DNA of 64,000 nucleotides from Aeribacillus composti (GCF_007827555.1 NZ_VISS01000004.1:1-64000), one strand, 5' to 3'; positions 43,286-53,415 are shown, counted from the first letter of the stretch. Program-made: numbers and translations. The notes: generated by a model from the letters alone, not told the origin.

Positions 43286-46200
43286 ATGGGAAATGTAGTT
43301 GAGCAAGAACAAATCAGCAGCTTGATTCAAATATTTGAAAAGCTTCCTAAAGAAGTCAAAGCTTCCTATAAACAAAAATGGAAAGAATTAATTGAAAAAG
43401 AAATGCAGGATCAAATCCAAATTGCATTTATGGGCCATTTTTCGGCAGGAAAATCATCGCTGTTAAACAAGCTTGCAAACGGAACCATTTTGCCTTCGAG
43501 TCCGCTTCCGACCAGCTCCAATATCGTCATGCTGGCGAAAGGCGAACGTTTGACCCGTGTGCACCTGTTTAATGGCAAAATGTATGAATCGAAAGACGAT
43601 TTGGATAATGAGCTGATCAGCAAGCTGTGCAAACAAGAAAATGAAATTGAAAAAGTATTTATTCAACGGCCTTATTTTACGATTCGTGAACATCTGATTT
43701 TAACAGATTCGCCGGGAATTGATTCAACGGATGACGATCATCGCAAAAGAACAGAATCGGCGCTCCATTTAGCGGATTACATCGTATATGTGACGGATTA
43801 TCATCACGTTCAGTCGGAGCTGAATTTTTCTTTCTTGTCAAAGCTGAGGGAGATGAATAAACCGATCATCGTCATCATCAACCAAATTGATAAGCATCAA
43901 GAAGATGAAATCCCTTTTTCAACGTTTAAAACAAACATTGAAGCCTCGCTGACAGCTATCGGAATTGAAAAGGAAAATATTTATTATACGACAACGAAAT
44001 CGCCTGAGCATCCTTTAAACGAATTTAAACAGTTAGAGGAGCGGTTAAATGGGCTTGTCGATAATAAAAAGCATTTAGTGCGAAAAAATGTATTGGAGCA
44101 GGCAAAAATTTTGCTTCAACAAATGAAGGAGGATTTGTCTAAAGAGAAAGCGGAGAGCCTTCATCTCTCATTGGATGAATGGAATCAGCTTGATCAGCTG
44201 CTTCAAAACAGCCAGCAAAAATTGTCGGAAATAGAACAGAAGCTCAAGCTGATAGATGAAGACATTAAACAGTTTGAAGCAGCATTTGATCAAGAACTTG
44301 ATGGTTTGTTGAGAAACGCCAATCTTATGCCTTATGATACAAGGGAAAAAGCGGCAAAATTAATTGAAACCCAGAAAAAAGATTTTAAAGTTGGTTTGTT
44401 TTTCTCAAAAAAGAAAACAGAAGAGGCAAAACGAAATATACTTATTCAATTTTATGAAGAGCTGGCCAAAAATGTGGAATCGCAAATTGTATGGCACATC
44501 ATCAATATGGCGAAAAAATATTACGAGAAGCATCATATCGACCAACCTTCTCTTTTACAGCAAATACTAAGCTTTTCGATCGAATTTGATGAAAATATGC
44601 TGCTTGACGTGATCAAACCAGGGGCTGAATTAAACGGTCAATATGTGCTCCAGTATGGGAAAGATGTTTCAAATGCTGTACAGCAATTGTGCAAACGAGA
44701 AGCTCAAAGCTTGCGCGATCACATGATCAAAGCATTACACGAGATGAATCAAACAGAAAGAGAACGGATGAAGCAGGAGCGGGAACAGCTTACAGTCAAA
44801 CTGATGCAAATGTCTAAAGCGATTGATGAGAAAGAACAATTTATGAATGAGTTTAAACAGCTTTCCGACATATTAAATGGTCAAGGAACTTTTGACAATA
44901 TCGATATCGAGCGATGGAAAGCCGAACATCTGCAAAAACAAATCATGGAATGGAATTCTCTTCAATCCCTTATTTCGAATGAAAAGCAAAGAAAAGATAA
45001 AAAAATAGAGAAAAAAGAAACCGAACGAAAACATGAAGCGGCGAAGAAAGATCAAATGACAAATAAGCTGCAAAAAGGGATTGAAATTTTAAATGAGACT
45101 GGGCTGGAGCATTCAGCCAACCGCTTAAAAGAAAAACTTTCTCAAATTGAGAACCGCTCCTTTCAAATTGCAATTTTTGGCGCGTTTAGTGCAGGAAAAT
45201 CGAGCTTTTTAAATGCCTTGATTGGTGAAAAAATTTTCCCTTCCTCGCCAACTCCAACAACCGCTGTTATCAATAAATTAACCGGTGTTAAAGATGGCAA
45301 AAAACACGGGGATGTGGAAGTAGTCTTTAAAAATGAGCAGCAAATTTTAGAAGAAATTAATGAATTGTTAGCACCGCTTTCTCTTAAGGCGGAGCGATTT
45401 TCCGATTTGCGCGAAGCGATGCTTCAAGCAATGAAACGAACGGAAGATGAAATGGTTCAAAGAAGGCTGAACACCTTTTTAGAAGGAATCTCATTTTATG
45501 AAAAAGAAGATCAAAAAGTGAAATGGATCAAGGCAGATGAGCTTGAGTCATTTGTTGCAAAAGAAGAACGGTCATGTATGATTCAGGATGTAACGATTTA
45601 TTATGATTGTGATCTGACTAGAAAAGGGATTACTCTTGTTGATACTCCAGGTGCGAGTTCATTTCACGGCCGGCATACAGAACTTGCTTTCCAATATATA
45701 AAACATGCGGATGCCATTATCTTTTTAACTTACTACAACCATCCATTTTCAAAAGGAGATCAGCAGTTTTTGGATCAGCTTGGTCTTGTAAAGGACGCCT
45801 TTACGTTAGATAAAATGTTTTTTATCATCAATGCAATTGATTTGGCGGAACATGATCAAGATGCAGAAGATGTTCGAAATTATGTCGAGCAAATGTTATT
45901 GTCCCATTCAATCCGAGAGCCGAAGCTTTTTCAAGTTTCAAGCTTACAGGCATTGGAAAAGAAAAAGATTTCAAAGGTTCGAGACGAGTTTCCGCATTTT
46001 CTCAAGTCGTTTGAACATTTTATCCATCATGAATTGATGACCGTTTTAATTCAAGCGGCTGAACATGAATTTCAACAGGCGGTCTCAGAACTTTCAGATA
46101 TGATCAAGCTTTTGGAGCTTGATGAAAGCGAACGCGATCTGAAAATTCGCGAATTGAAGGATCAGCTCAATCGCATGCAGGAATTAATTCGTACGCAATC

Positions 46201-46891
46201 AGTTGACGAATACGTTATAACATTCCAGCAGGAAACGGAAGAATTGAACTATTACGTAAAACAGCGGCTTCTTCATAAACTTCCGGAGCTGTTTAAAGAG
46301 GCGTATCATCCTGGCAAATTTACAAACAGCACAAAGGGAGAAGCAGCCATTTTAATGGATTGTTTTAACGAAATGATAGAAGGATTGAATGTTCAGCTCC
46401 AGCAGGAAATGAACGCTACAACACTTCGTATTGAAAATTATTTAAACGGAATATTGCAAAAAATCAATCAGAACCTTTCCGACATGGTTGCTAAACAATG
46501 TGAAGCAGTTCCGTTTTCAAATATAGAAGAGGTTCAATGGGAAGAAATCCGGATCCAAGTTTCCGTTTTCCCTTACATTCAATTTGATGTTTCAAAAGCA
46601 CATAAAGTGTTCCGAAATACGAAATCATTTTTCGAGCAGAACGAAAAGCAAAAGCTGTTTGATATTCTAGAACAGAATTTGAAAGATACGATTGACATGT
46701 CGGTGAGAGCTTTTGAAGAGCATCTGGCTCGCCATTACGAAGCATTATTGAAAAAGGAAATCGAACAGCTGAAGGAAAAAATGATTCATGAAGGGGAACA
46801 ATTTATTCAAGCTAGATTAAAAACGTTGACAGCACCAAATGATGTACAATGGATGAAAGAAAAATTCAATGAATTAACATCGCTTTCATAA
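43286..46891 (+). CDS. dynA: Dynamin-like GTPase DynA (two fused modules)
   Basis: A 1201-residue bacterial dynamin in which two dynamin units are fused, as in B. subtilis DynA (YpbR, about 1193 residues). First GTPase: GHFSAGKSSLLN near residue 50, switch DSPGIDSTDDD, IINQIDK. Second GTPase: GAFSAGKSSFLN near residue 631, DTPGASSFHGR, IINAIDL. Each is followed by long coiled-coil stalk helices. DynA tethers and fuses membranes in trans and helps cells survive membrane damage and phage lysis, from published work on B. subtilis. The ATG at 43286 follows AAAGGAGCC. ypbS is next, as in B. subtilis. Confidence 0.95.
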   Translation: MGNVVEQEQISSLIQIFEKLPKEVKASYKQKWKELIEKEMQDQIQIAFMGHFSAGKSSLLNKLANGTILPSSPLPTSSNIVMLAKGERLTRVHLFNGKMYESKDDLDNELISKLCKQENEIEKVFIQRPYFTIREHLILTDSPGIDSTDDDHRKRTESALHLADYIVYVTDYHHVQSELNFSFLSKLREMNKPIIVIINQIDKHQEDEIPFSTFKTNIEASLTAIGIEKENIYYTTTKSPEHPLNEFKQLEERLNGLVDNKKHLVRKNVLEQAKILLQQMKEDLSKEKAESLHLSLDEWNQLDQLLQNSQQKLSEIEQKLKLIDEDIKQFEAAFDQELDGLLRNANLMPYDTREKAAKLIETQKKDFKVGLFFSKKKTEEAKRNILIQFYEELAKNVESQIVWHIINMAKKYYEKHHIDQPSLLQQILSFSIEFDENMLLDVIKPGAELNGQYVLQYGKDVSNAVQQLCKREAQSLRDHMIKALHEMNQTERERMKQEREQLTVKLMQMSKAIDEKEQFMNEFKQLSDILNGQGTFDNIDIERWKAEHLQKQIMEWNSLQSLISNEKQRKDKKIEKKETERKHEAAKKDQMTNKLQKGIEILNETGLEHSANRLKEKLSQIENRSFQIAIFGAFSAGKSSFLNALIGEKIFPSSPTPTTAVINKLTGVKDGKKHGDVEVVFKNEQQILEEINELLAPLSLKAERFSDLREAMLQAMKRTEDEMVQRRLNTFLEGISFYEKEDQKVKWIKADELESFVAKEERSCMIQDVTIYYDCDLTRKGITLVDTPGASSFHGRHTELAFQYIKHADAIIFLTYYNHPFSKGDQQFLDQLGLVKDAFTLDKMFFIINAIDLAEHDQDAEDVRNYVEQMLLSHSIREPKLFQVSSLQALEKKKISKVRDEFPHFLKSFEHFIHHELMTVLIQAAEHEFQQAVSELSDMIKLLELDESERDLKIRELKDQLNRMQELIRTQSVDEYVITFQQETEELNYYVKQRLLHKLPELFKEAYHPGKFTNSTKGEAAILMDCFNEMIEGLNVQLQQEMNATTLRIENYLNGILQKINQNLSDMVAKQCEAVPFSNIEEVQWEEIRIQVSVFPYIQFDVSKAHKVFRNTKSFFEQNEKQKLFDILEQNLKDTIDMSVRAFEEHLARHYEALLKKEIEQLKEKMIHEGEQFIQARLKTLTAPNDVQWMKEKFNELTSLS

Positions 46892-46955
46892 AGAGGGGCA
46901 GAAGCTCCTCTCTTCCTTTGAAAGTGCTCGAACTTAAAAATTAGGGGGAAAAAAG

Positions 46956-47222
46956 ATGGCAGAAGTACATAAAGAGATAACAAAGCATTCAAACCGCCAG
47001 CACGAGATCGTGAAAAGGTTTTTGCATCTAGAAGAAAAACGGGAGCAGGCAATCGATGAAGCTGTAATGCTTTGCGAAAAGGGGCTTCATTTTTCCGTGC
47101 AAACGATTAACGAAATTACAAAAGAAATGAATGAGCTGGCCAGAACCACCGGAATCGTTCCGCAGCGAAAATACGTAACGGAAGAAATGGTAAAAGAATA
47201 TGTAAGTCGGAAGCAAAGCTGA
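46956..47222 (+). CDS. ypbS: YpbS-like protein (DUF2533)
   Basis: An 88-residue, highly charged, probably all-helical cytoplasmic protein (VHKEITKHSNRQHEIVKRFL, EEKREQAIDEAVMLCEKG, ending VTEEMVKEYVSRKQS). It matches the DUF2533/YpbS family by length and by position after dynA; function unknown. The ATG at 46956 follows TTAGGGGGAAAA. A perfect GGAACTGG/CCAGTTCC hairpin begins 3 bases after the stop. Confidence 0.8.
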   Translation: MAEVHKEITKHSNRQHEIVKRFLHLEEKREQAIDEAVMLCEKGLHFSVQTINEITKEMNELARTTGIVPQRKYVTEEMVKEYVSRKQS

Positions 47223-47224
47223 AA

Positions 47225-47245
47225 GGAACTGGATGACCCAGTTCC
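47225..47245 (+). terminator. Hairpin after ypbS
   Basis: GGAACTGG pairs perfectly with CCAGTTCC around five bases, followed by the A/T-rich TCATAAAATTT rather than a clean T tract. Confidence 0.55.
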
Positions 47246-47393
47246 TCATAAAATTTATGGAAGAGTCTTTATTTTCTGGATGCTAACAGAACGTGCAAAA
47301 TGGTTTGTGGAAATGTTTTTTGCCGGGAGAAGCCGCAAAAACCAAGCTCATCCCTCTGATCAAAAAGCGGATGATCTCATGGGGCCCCGCTCT

Positions 47394-47680
47394 TGATGGA
47401 ACGCTCATAAACGTTGTTAGTTTATTGTGTTCTAATACATTAAAGGTCCCGGTGAATGTTCACAAACGTTGTTAGTTTATCGAGCTAATACATTAAGGTC
47501 CTGCTGAACGCTCCGAACGTTGTTAGTTTATCGTGTTCTAATACATTAAAGGTCCCGCTGAACGCTCCGAACGTTGTTAGTTTATTGCGTGCTAATACAA
47601 TAAAGGGTTCCAATGAAAGACCAGAACGTTGTTAGTTCTTCTTCAATAATATGAGTTAACACATAAAGCCCTCCGAACGA
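47394..47680. repeat. Tandem array of about 54-bp direct repeats
   Basis: The phrase AACGTTGTTAGTT recurs at 47410, 47465, 47516, 47570 and 47625, a period of 51 to 55 bases. Units 1-4 share the longer pattern GAACGCTCCGAACGTTGTTA, then GTTTATYGTGTTCTAATACA, then TTAAAGGTCCC. Unit 5 is degenerate, and a sixth start (CTCCGAACG at 47671) is truncated. The repeat occupies the whole period, so there are no unique spacers as in CRISPR. The array fills the gap between the convergent 3' ends of ypbS and ypeP. No coding frame runs through it. Confidence 0.85.
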
Positions 47681-47726
47681 TAAAAAATGCTGTTTCCAAA
47701 TATAAGCAACACGAAAAAACTTAAAA

Positions 47727-48146
47727 TCAGCCGCTTGTTGTTCCTTCATGATCAATCCCTTTTTGAAGCTGCAATGCTTTTTTGGCTAATTCATCAGCCG
47801 TTTTGTTTTGCTTTTCGGGAATCCATTTAATAAAAAACAAATCAAATTGATCGATGAGCTTTAACGCTTCTTGAAGATGGCTGTTATAGCGTTGATTTTT
47901 TGCATAACGTTTAAGCACTGCTTGCTCCACTGCCTGTGAATCGGTTCTGAAAGAGACGATCTTATATCCTTTTTCAAGGCAGATCATAAGTCCTTTGACT
48001 AATGCAGCAAATTCAGCTTCATGATTATCCATGACGCCAAGGGGGAAAAAATATTTTTCTTGAATGTTCGTTCCTTTTATATAAATACCGGCGCCGGAAA
48101 GTCCGGGATTTCCTTTTGCCGCACCATCTATGTAGACTTCTACCAA
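47727..48146 (-). CDS. ypeP: RNase HI-like protein YpeP
   Basis: A 139-residue protein with the RNase H fold. The four catalytic carboxylates are visible: Asp in VYIDGAAKGNPG (residue 7), Glu in DNHEAEFAAL, Asp in FRTDSQAV, and a C-terminal acidic residue in NKTADELAKKAL. It is therefore likely an active ribonuclease H cleaving RNA in RNA-DNA hybrids, although the B. subtilis relative has been regarded as RNase HI-like. The ATG at 48146 follows AAGGGAGTGA. It is convergent with ypbS, with the tandem array in between. Confidence 0.88.
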   Translation of the reverse strand: MVEVYIDGAAKGNPGLSGAGIYIKGTNIQEKYFFPLGVMDNHEAEFAALVKGLMICLEKGYKIVSFRTDSQAVEQAVLKRYAKNQRYNSHLQEALKLIDQFDLFFIKWIPEKQNKTADELAKKALQLQKGIDHEGTTSG

Positions 48147-48496
48147 TCAATTTCACTCCCTTAGAGGAATTTTTTTAAAAATGAAGAATATAACATGTCA
48201 TCAAGATCATGATAAGGATGAAAAAAGCTTAAAATAGATGTGAGGAGCTTTTGATCTTATTAAGTAAAACATCTATTTGACTGCCTTTTTCTTTTCAAAA
48301 AAATCGATGTGATTATACCATACAATTCGATCAATGTCTGTAAAAACCCTTTTGAGTGAATCGGTTGCAAGGTTGAACAGAATATGGTATAAAAAATTAG
48401 TCTCTTCAATTGAGAATGCGAAAGATACATTTTCGAGAAAGTACAATCTCTTTTTGTGAAACAGCATAATGATAAATAAAAAACAGTGGAGATGGA
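48147..48496. other. Shared upstream region of ypeP and ypeQ
   Basis: This divergent gap must hold the promoters of ypeP and ypeQ. I see no clear operator. A 64-codon minus-strand frame at 48273-48467 has no ribosome site and is not called. Confidence 0.4.
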
Positions 48497-48718
48497 ATGA
48501 TGAAAGATCGTGCGGCTATATTTGAAAAAGTGACTGAATTAATGGATGAATATTGCGTAAATTGTTTTTTAAAAGCTCATTTTCGAAAAGAATACGGAAA
48601 AACATATGCCCATTCATTTTGTATTAATAAATGCACGGTGGGACAGCAAATTAAAGAGCTGGGGAAAAATTTGAGGGGGACACGCAAGCGCGGCGATCGA
48701 AAATTCAGTAATAAATAA
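48497..48718 (+). CDS. ypeQ: YpeQ-like small zinc-finger protein
   Basis: A 73-residue protein with cysteines arranged as CVNC (near residue 20) and CINKC (near residue 42), separated by an HFRKEYGKTYAHSFC stretch, so probably one zinc site. A basic tail follows. It fits the zinc-finger family represented by B. subtilis YpeQ; function unknown. ATG codons at 48497 and 48500 are both possible after GTGGAGATGG. A perfect bidirectional terminator separates it from cspD. Confidence 0.82.
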   Translation: MMKDRAAIFEKVTELMDEYCVNCFLKAHFRKEYGKTYAHSFCINKCTVGQQIKELGKNLRGTRKRGDRKFSNK

Positions 48719-48738
48719 AAATTCCGAAAATAAAAAAT

Positions 48739-48762
48739 AAAAAGAGGCAAAAGCCTCTTTTT
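48739..48762. terminator. Bidirectional terminator between ypeQ and cspD
   Basis: AAAAAGAGGC pairs perfectly with GCCTCTTTTT around AAAA. Confidence 0.92.
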
Positions 48763-48788
48763 ATATTTGAAGATCAAATGATCATCGA

Positions 48789-49082
<294 letters not shown>

Positions 49083-49124
49083 TCAAAACCTTAGGCTGCC
49101 TATATTCAGCTAAATGATATATCT

Positions 49125-49154
49125 ACTATACACTAACCAATTATTGAAAGTCAA
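49125..49154 (-). promoter_or_regulatory. Promoter of cspD
   Basis: On the minus strand TTGACT (49154-49149) and TATAGT (49130-49125) are separated by 18 bases. The transcript start near 49118 leaves a long structured leader. The remainder of the gap to 49340 holds no recognised gene. Confidence 0.65.
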
Positions 49155-49340
49155 GTTTATTCCAATGATTCGAATTTTTGTCAAAACGCTAAGATGGAAA
49201 TTGATTGGGAATAAATCAGCTTAATTGCCGGCTACATGACAAGGATGCTTTCACCGTGAAAATCGGTGCTGTTTTCTCGCAAAAAAAAGCATTTTCCAGG
49301 TAATACGAGGAAGTTAATACGATAAAGCGACGTCATTTTA

Positions 49341-49371
49341 TAAAAAAACGAATGTCTTATTGACACTCGTT
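49341..49371 (-). terminator. Terminator of ugtP
   Basis: On the minus strand AACGAGTGTC pairs with GACATTCGTT and is followed by TTTTTTATA. It overlaps the first base of the ugtP stop codon. Confidence 0.8.
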
Positions 49372-50510
49372 TATGAAATATGTTCATGAATATATTTAGA
49401 CATTCGTTCACTTTCTAACTTTATGTCGTCTAAAATGGTGTCCACAGCGTTTGGATGGTACAGTTGAAAAATATTTTTACGCATCCGTTTTAATTTATCA
49501 GGTGAATGCAATAATTTGTTCACCTCATCAATCATATCAGATACATTGTTGACGATGACCGCAGCGCCGTGTTTTGCAAAGAATTCCGCGTTTTCTTTTT
49601 CCTGCCCAGGAACCGGGTTGTATAAAACGAGAGGAACCGAAAGGGAAGAAGCTTCTGTTAACGTAATTCCTCCGGGTTTTGTAATCAACAAGGAAGCAAT
49701 TCGAAACAGCTCGTCCACTCTTTCGACGTAACCCAAAACTTTCAATTGATCTCTGCTTGCTTTAGCAAGAGGGGCTAAGCGGTCTTTGAGCGCATGATTG
49801 TTTCCGCATACAACAACGGTTTGGACGTTTTCTGAATAGCGCATCGCTTCGCAAATTTCTTTCACATTTTTTAAGACGCCGTGAGCACCTGCCATAATAA
49901 GCAAAATATGTTTGTTCTCACTTAATCCATATTTGCGGTACAACGGTTCTATCTCAATATTTTCTTCAAATCGGCTGCGTATAGGAATTCCGGTAACTTT
50001 TACGTCTTTTTCGTCGATCCCTAAGCTGAGAAGTTTTTCTTTTACATCTTCACATGCAACATAATATTTATCTATGTTTTGATGCACCCAAATTTTATGT
50101 AAACAAAAATCTGTCATGACATTAAAGGTCGGAATCACGTGACCGGTGCGTCTCCGGTATTCGGGTACGACGATCATTGGAAACGTATTGATGATGATAT
50201 CGGGTTTTTCAGCAGCAATCACTTGTTCGAGTTTTTTTCTGCCCATTGTGTAATAAACATTCATGACTCGTTTATTGTACATTTTATCTACACCATAATA
50301 AAACAAACGGTAAAACTGTTTTCCAAACGAAAAGCTCTTTAAATACAGGTATTTTGTGAATTCAGTAATGAGTGGATGAGACTCTTGATATAGATCGCAA
50401 ACGATGACGTCCATACCCCGTTCCATACATCGCTTTTCCAGCGTCTTTGCCACTTGAATATGCCCGTTTCCGTACTTTGCTGTCAAGATCAAAATTTTCT
50501 GCTTATTCAT
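49371..50510 (-). CDS. ugtP: Processive diacylglycerol beta-glucosyltransferase
   Basis: A 379-residue GT28-type glycosyltransferase that builds glucosyl- and diglucosyl-diacylglycerol, the membrane anchor of lipoteichoic acid, from UDP-glucose. In B. subtilis it also links nutrient status to cell size through FtsZ. Motifs: LILTAKYGNGH at the N-terminus, DIIINTFPMIVVPEYRRRTG, MTDFCLHKIWVH, and the nucleotide-sugar site ITKPGGITLTEA with PGQEKENAEFF. Earlier in-frame starts (GTG 50525, ATG 50522) overlap the GAGGTGA ribosome site, so ATG 50510 is used, giving the family's MN-KILILTA start. Confidence 0.93.
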   Translation of the reverse strand: MNKQKILILTAKYGNGHIQVAKTLEKRCMERGMDVIVCDLYQESHPLITEFTKYLYLKSFSFGKQFYRLFYYGVDKMYNKRVMNVYYTMGRKKLEQVIAAEKPDIIINTFPMIVVPEYRRRTGHVIPTFNVMTDFCLHKIWVHQNIDKYYVACEDVKEKLLSLGIDEKDVKVTGIPIRSRFEENIEIEPLYRKYGLSENKHILLIMAGAHGVLKNVKEICEAMRYSENVQTVVVCGNNHALKDRLAPLAKASRDQLKVLGYVERVDELFRIASLLITKPGGITLTEASSLSVPLVLYNPVPGQEKENAEFFAKHGAAVIVNNVSDMIDEVNKLLHSPDKLKRMRKNIFQLYHPNAVDTILDDIKLESERMSKYIHEHIS

Positions 50511-50570
50511 AAACGATTTCATCACCTCAATTTCAGAACGTCGTATTTTAATCCGACCAGGTTGCTATTA

Positions 50571-51479
50571 TTATTCCCAAATATAAGGAGTTTCTTGATA
50601 TACATAATAGTTAAGCCAGTTGACAAACAGCAAATTCGCATGTGACCGCCAGCGATTGTAAGGCGATTTCGTCGGGTCGTCATTAGGGAAATAATTTTTT
50701 GGGATTTCGATGTCAAGTCCTCTCGCCAAATCTCGTTCATATTCATCTCTTAATGTTGTTGCATCATATTCAGGATGTCCGGTTAAAAAAATAAATCTCC
50801 CGTCTTTCGAAGAAATAAGACATACACCCGCTTCATCCGAATAAGACAAAATCTCTAAATCTTTTTGTTTTTTCACTTCTTCCACATCGATGTCCGTATG
50901 GCGAGAATGAGGAACGTAATAGATTTCATCGAAACCTCTTAACAGCTTGACGGAAGGATCTGATATTTTATGTTCAAAAACGCCGAAGCATTTTTTCGGC
51001 AGCATATATTTATCGATGCCGTAATGATAGAATAGGCCTGCTTGAGCACCCCAACAAATATGCAAAGTAGATGTCACATTTTCTTTCGTCCATTCAAAAA
51101 TGTTTGTCAACTCTTCCCAATAATTAACAGCATTAAAAGGCATTTTTTCAACAGGAGCCCCTGTTACAATCAACCCGTCGAATTTTCGATGCTTGACTTG
51201 ATCAAACGTTGTATAAAATTGTTCTAAATGCTGCTTTGCCGTTGTTTTTGGCGTATGGGTTTTCGGACGCAAAAACGTGATATTAACTTGAAGCGGAGAA
51301 TTTCCTAAAAGTCTGAGAAGCTGGGTCTCCGTTTTTTCTTTTTCTGGCATTAAATTTAAAATGGCAATATTTAATGGGCGGATATCCTGAGTGTAAGCCC
51401 TTTTTTCATCCATCACGAAAATGTTTTCCTTCTCCAATATTTCTTTTGCCGGCAAATTTGCTGGTATATTAATTGGCAT
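50571..51479 (-). CDS. metA: Homoserine O-acetyltransferase MetA (MetAA)
   Basis: A 302-residue class-I-glutamine-amidotransferase-like acyltransferase that activates homoserine for methionine synthesis. The catalytic Cys is in [12 protein letters not shown] and the His/Glu pair in TGHPEYDA. Residue 111 is Glu (TGAPVEKMP), which in structural studies of Bacillus MetA marks acetyl-CoA rather than succinyl-CoA specificity. I therefore call it an acetyltransferase despite its homology to homoserine succinyltransferases. GGAGGTG precedes the ATG at 51479. No S-box riboswitch is visible in the 178-base divergent gap to bsaA. Confidence 0.93.
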   Translation of the reverse strand: MPINIPANLPAKEILEKENIFVMDEKRAYTQDIRPLNIAILNLMPEKEKTETQLLRLLGNSPLQVNITFLRPKTHTPKTTAKQHLEQFYTTFDQVKHRKFDGLIVTGAPVEKMPFNAVNYWEELTNIFEWTKENVTSTLHICWGAQAGLFYHYGIDKYMLPKKCFGVFEHKISDPSVKLLRGFDEIYYVPHSRHTDIDVEEVKKQKDLEILSYSDEAGVCLISSKDGRFIFLTGHPEYDATTLRDEYERDLARGLDIEIPKNYFPNDDPTKSPYNRWRSHANLLFVNWLNYYVYQETPYIWE

Positions 51480-51660
51480 GTATGTGCACCTCCGGAATGT
51501 AATCGAAAAACAAAAAAATGAATCATGTGAAGAGCGAAACAGAACATGATCAGACTAAGTTTTGCTAATATTATAGATAGTTTAAAATGATATTTCAATT
51601 TTAGATTTGTTATTATTATGACTGTAATGTAAAATCAACGTAAATGGAGGGGGAGGCGTG

Positions 51661-52134
51661 ATGACTGTTTATGACTTTGATGTAAAAACCGCAGATGGGC
51701 AAACAATATCACTATTACAGTATAAAGGAAATGTCATGCTCATTGTCAATACTGCAAGTTATTGCGGCTTTACGGAGCAATACAAAGATTTGCAAAATTT
51801 ATATGAAACATACAAAGAAAAAGGATTTGTCGTACTGGCGTTTCCGTGTAATCAGTTTGGCAATCAGGAGCCGGGAACGGACGAAGAAATCCAAACATTT
51901 TGTGAAAATTATGGTGTGACATTTCCCGTCTTTTCAAAAATTGATGTGAGAGGCCCGAATGCCCATCCTTTATTTGTGTACTTGACCGAACAAATTCCAG
52001 GCGTGTTTGGAACAAAGATGATTAAATGGAATTTTACAAAATTTTTGATCGACCGCGACGGCAATCCGGTAGAGCGATTTGTTCCGCAAACAAATCCGAA
52101 AGACATCGCTCCTTATATCGAAAAGCTTTTGTAA
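51661..52134 (+). CDS. bsaA: Glutathione-peroxidase-family thiol peroxidase BsaA
   Basis: A 157-residue member of the glutathione peroxidase family. The peroxidatic Cys is in [11 protein letters not shown] near residue 36, with the partner motifs [12 protein letters not shown] and WNFTKFLID completing the Cys-Gln-Trp/Asn site. In Firmicutes these proteins usually use thioredoxin or bacillithiol-linked reductants rather than glutathione. Cys in FPCNQF is a possible resolving residue. Start ATG 51661 follows GGAGGGGGAGG; GTG 51658 is closer to that site and less likely. Divergent from metA, as in B. subtilis. Confidence 0.92.
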   Translation: MTVYDFDVKTADGQTISLLQYKGNVMLIVNTASYCGFTEQYKDLQNLYETYKEKGFVVLAFPCNQFGNQEPGTDEEIQTFCENYGVTFPVFSKIDVRGPNAHPLFVYLTEQIPGVFGTKMIKWNFTKFLIDRDGNPVERFVPQTNPKDIAPYIEKLL

Positions 52135-52231
52135 ATTCTCCATTATTTCACTGCAAGTGCTTTTGGAAAGAATTTTGCAGACTGGCATGTTAAAATGGAA
52201 CTAGCTAAGAGGAAGTAGGGAGTGACATCTT

Positions 52232-53356
52232 GTGAACATTAAGTCGATTGAACCTACCCCAAGCCCTAATACGATGAAAGTAATTCTCGACCAAGAGCTT
52301 CCGGCAGGTAAAAGGAACAATTATAAAAAAGAAAATGCTCATGAAGCACCAAAGGAAATCCAATCCATTTTAGCAATTGAAGGGGTGAAAGGGGTTTATC
52401 ATGTTGCAGATTTTATGGCCATTGAACGAAACAGCAAATATCATTGGCAGGATATTTTATCAGAAGTAAGAAGCATTTTCGGCGAGCAGGTTGAAGATAA
52501 CAGCCAGGACGCCTATTCTCCTGAAGAAGGATATGGCGAAGTAAAAGTGTTTATTCAAATGTTTCACGGCCTGCCGATGCAAGTAAAGCTGACAGACGGA
52601 CATGAGGAGCGCCGCTACGGGCTGCCTGAACGCTTCCGAAACATGATCATGGAAGTTCAAAAGCATGCGAACAACGTTGTTTTAGAAAGGGAATGGAAGG
52701 AGCATGGCGTCCGCTACGGAGATTTGGATGCAATCGGCCAGGAGGTTGTCGATGAAATATCAGCAGCCTATCCGGATGACAGGCTGGAACGCATAAAAAA
52801 TAGAATCATTCATCAAAAGGATGAAAAGGAAACGTTTAAGCGATTCAGCTACAAAGTAACGGTTGACATGCTTGATGATCCTGATTGGCAAAAGCGGTTT
52901 GCCCATTTGGAGCAAATGGATCCAACGCTTGAAGATTTAGATGTGCTGGAAAAAGCGTTGAATGATGAGAAAGCATCGATACGAAGACTTGCAACGGTCT
53001 ATTTAGGAATGCTCGAAGATCCGGCTGTCCTTCCTTTGCTCTATAAAGCGTTAAAAGATAAAAGCGTTACTGTTAGAAGAACAGCAGGTGATGCGCTATC
53101 TGACATCGGGGACAAAGCGGCTATTCCTGAAATGGCGAAAGCATTGAAGGACAAAAGTAAACTTGTTCGTTGGCGAGCAGCCATGTTTTTGTACGAAGTA
53201 GGAGATGAATCTGTTTTAAAGGAACTGAAGGAAGCGGAAGACGATCCAGAATTTGAAGTGAAAATGCAAATAAAGATGGCAATAGAAAGGATCGAAAAAG
53301 GAGAAGAAGCAAAAGGATCCGTTTGGAAGCAAATGACCGAAAGCCGGCAAAAGTAG
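52232..53356 (+). CDS. ypgR: Virulence factor C-like scaffold/HEAT-repeat protein YpgR
   Basis: A 374-residue protein with an Nfu/NifU N-terminal-type domain (residues 1-90: IEPTPSPNTMKVILDQELPA, AIEGVKGVYHVADFMAI), a middle region, and a C-terminal set of HEAT-like repeats (about 235-365: IRRLATVYLGMLEDPAVLPL, VRRTAGDALSDIGDKAAIPE, VRWRAAMFLYEVGDESVL). Named conserved virulence factor C family; precise role not established, perhaps in iron-sulfur or protein assembly given the Nfu-N domain. GTG 52232 follows GGGAGTGA. It precedes brxA, perhaps in one transcript. Confidence 0.88.
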   Translation: MNIKSIEPTPSPNTMKVILDQELPAGKRNNYKKENAHEAPKEIQSILAIEGVKGVYHVADFMAIERNSKYHWQDILSEVRSIFGEQVEDNSQDAYSPEEGYGEVKVFIQMFHGLPMQVKLTDGHEERRYGLPERFRNMIMEVQKHANNVVLEREWKEHGVRYGDLDAIGQEVVDEISAAYPDDRLERIKNRIIHQKDEKETFKRFSYKVTVDMLDDPDWQKRFAHLEQMDPTLEDLDVLEKALNDEKASIRRLATVYLGMLEDPAVLPLLYKALKDKSVTVRRTAGDALSDIGDKAAIPEMAKALKDKSKLVRWRAAMFLYEVGDESVLKELKEAEDDPEFEVKMQIKMAIERIEKGEEAKGSVWKQMTESRQK

Positions 53357-53415
53357 CATATTTCTGTTTCATAAACGAATAATGTTAAATATAGTAAAAA
53401 TTAGGGGGATTGAAA

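Noticed and set aside
47394-47680. CRISPR array
   Set aside because: The repeat spans the whole 51-55-base period, so there are no unique spacers of constant length; repeats differ from each other, and no cas genes are nearby.
48273-48467. 64-codon minus-strand frame between ypeP and ypeQ
   Set aside because: No ribosome site before the ATG, no recognisable protein, and it covers the region needed for the divergent promoters.
51480-51660. SAM (S-box) riboswitch upstream of metA
   Set aside because: The 178-base divergent gap lacks the conserved S-box core and terminator hairpin.
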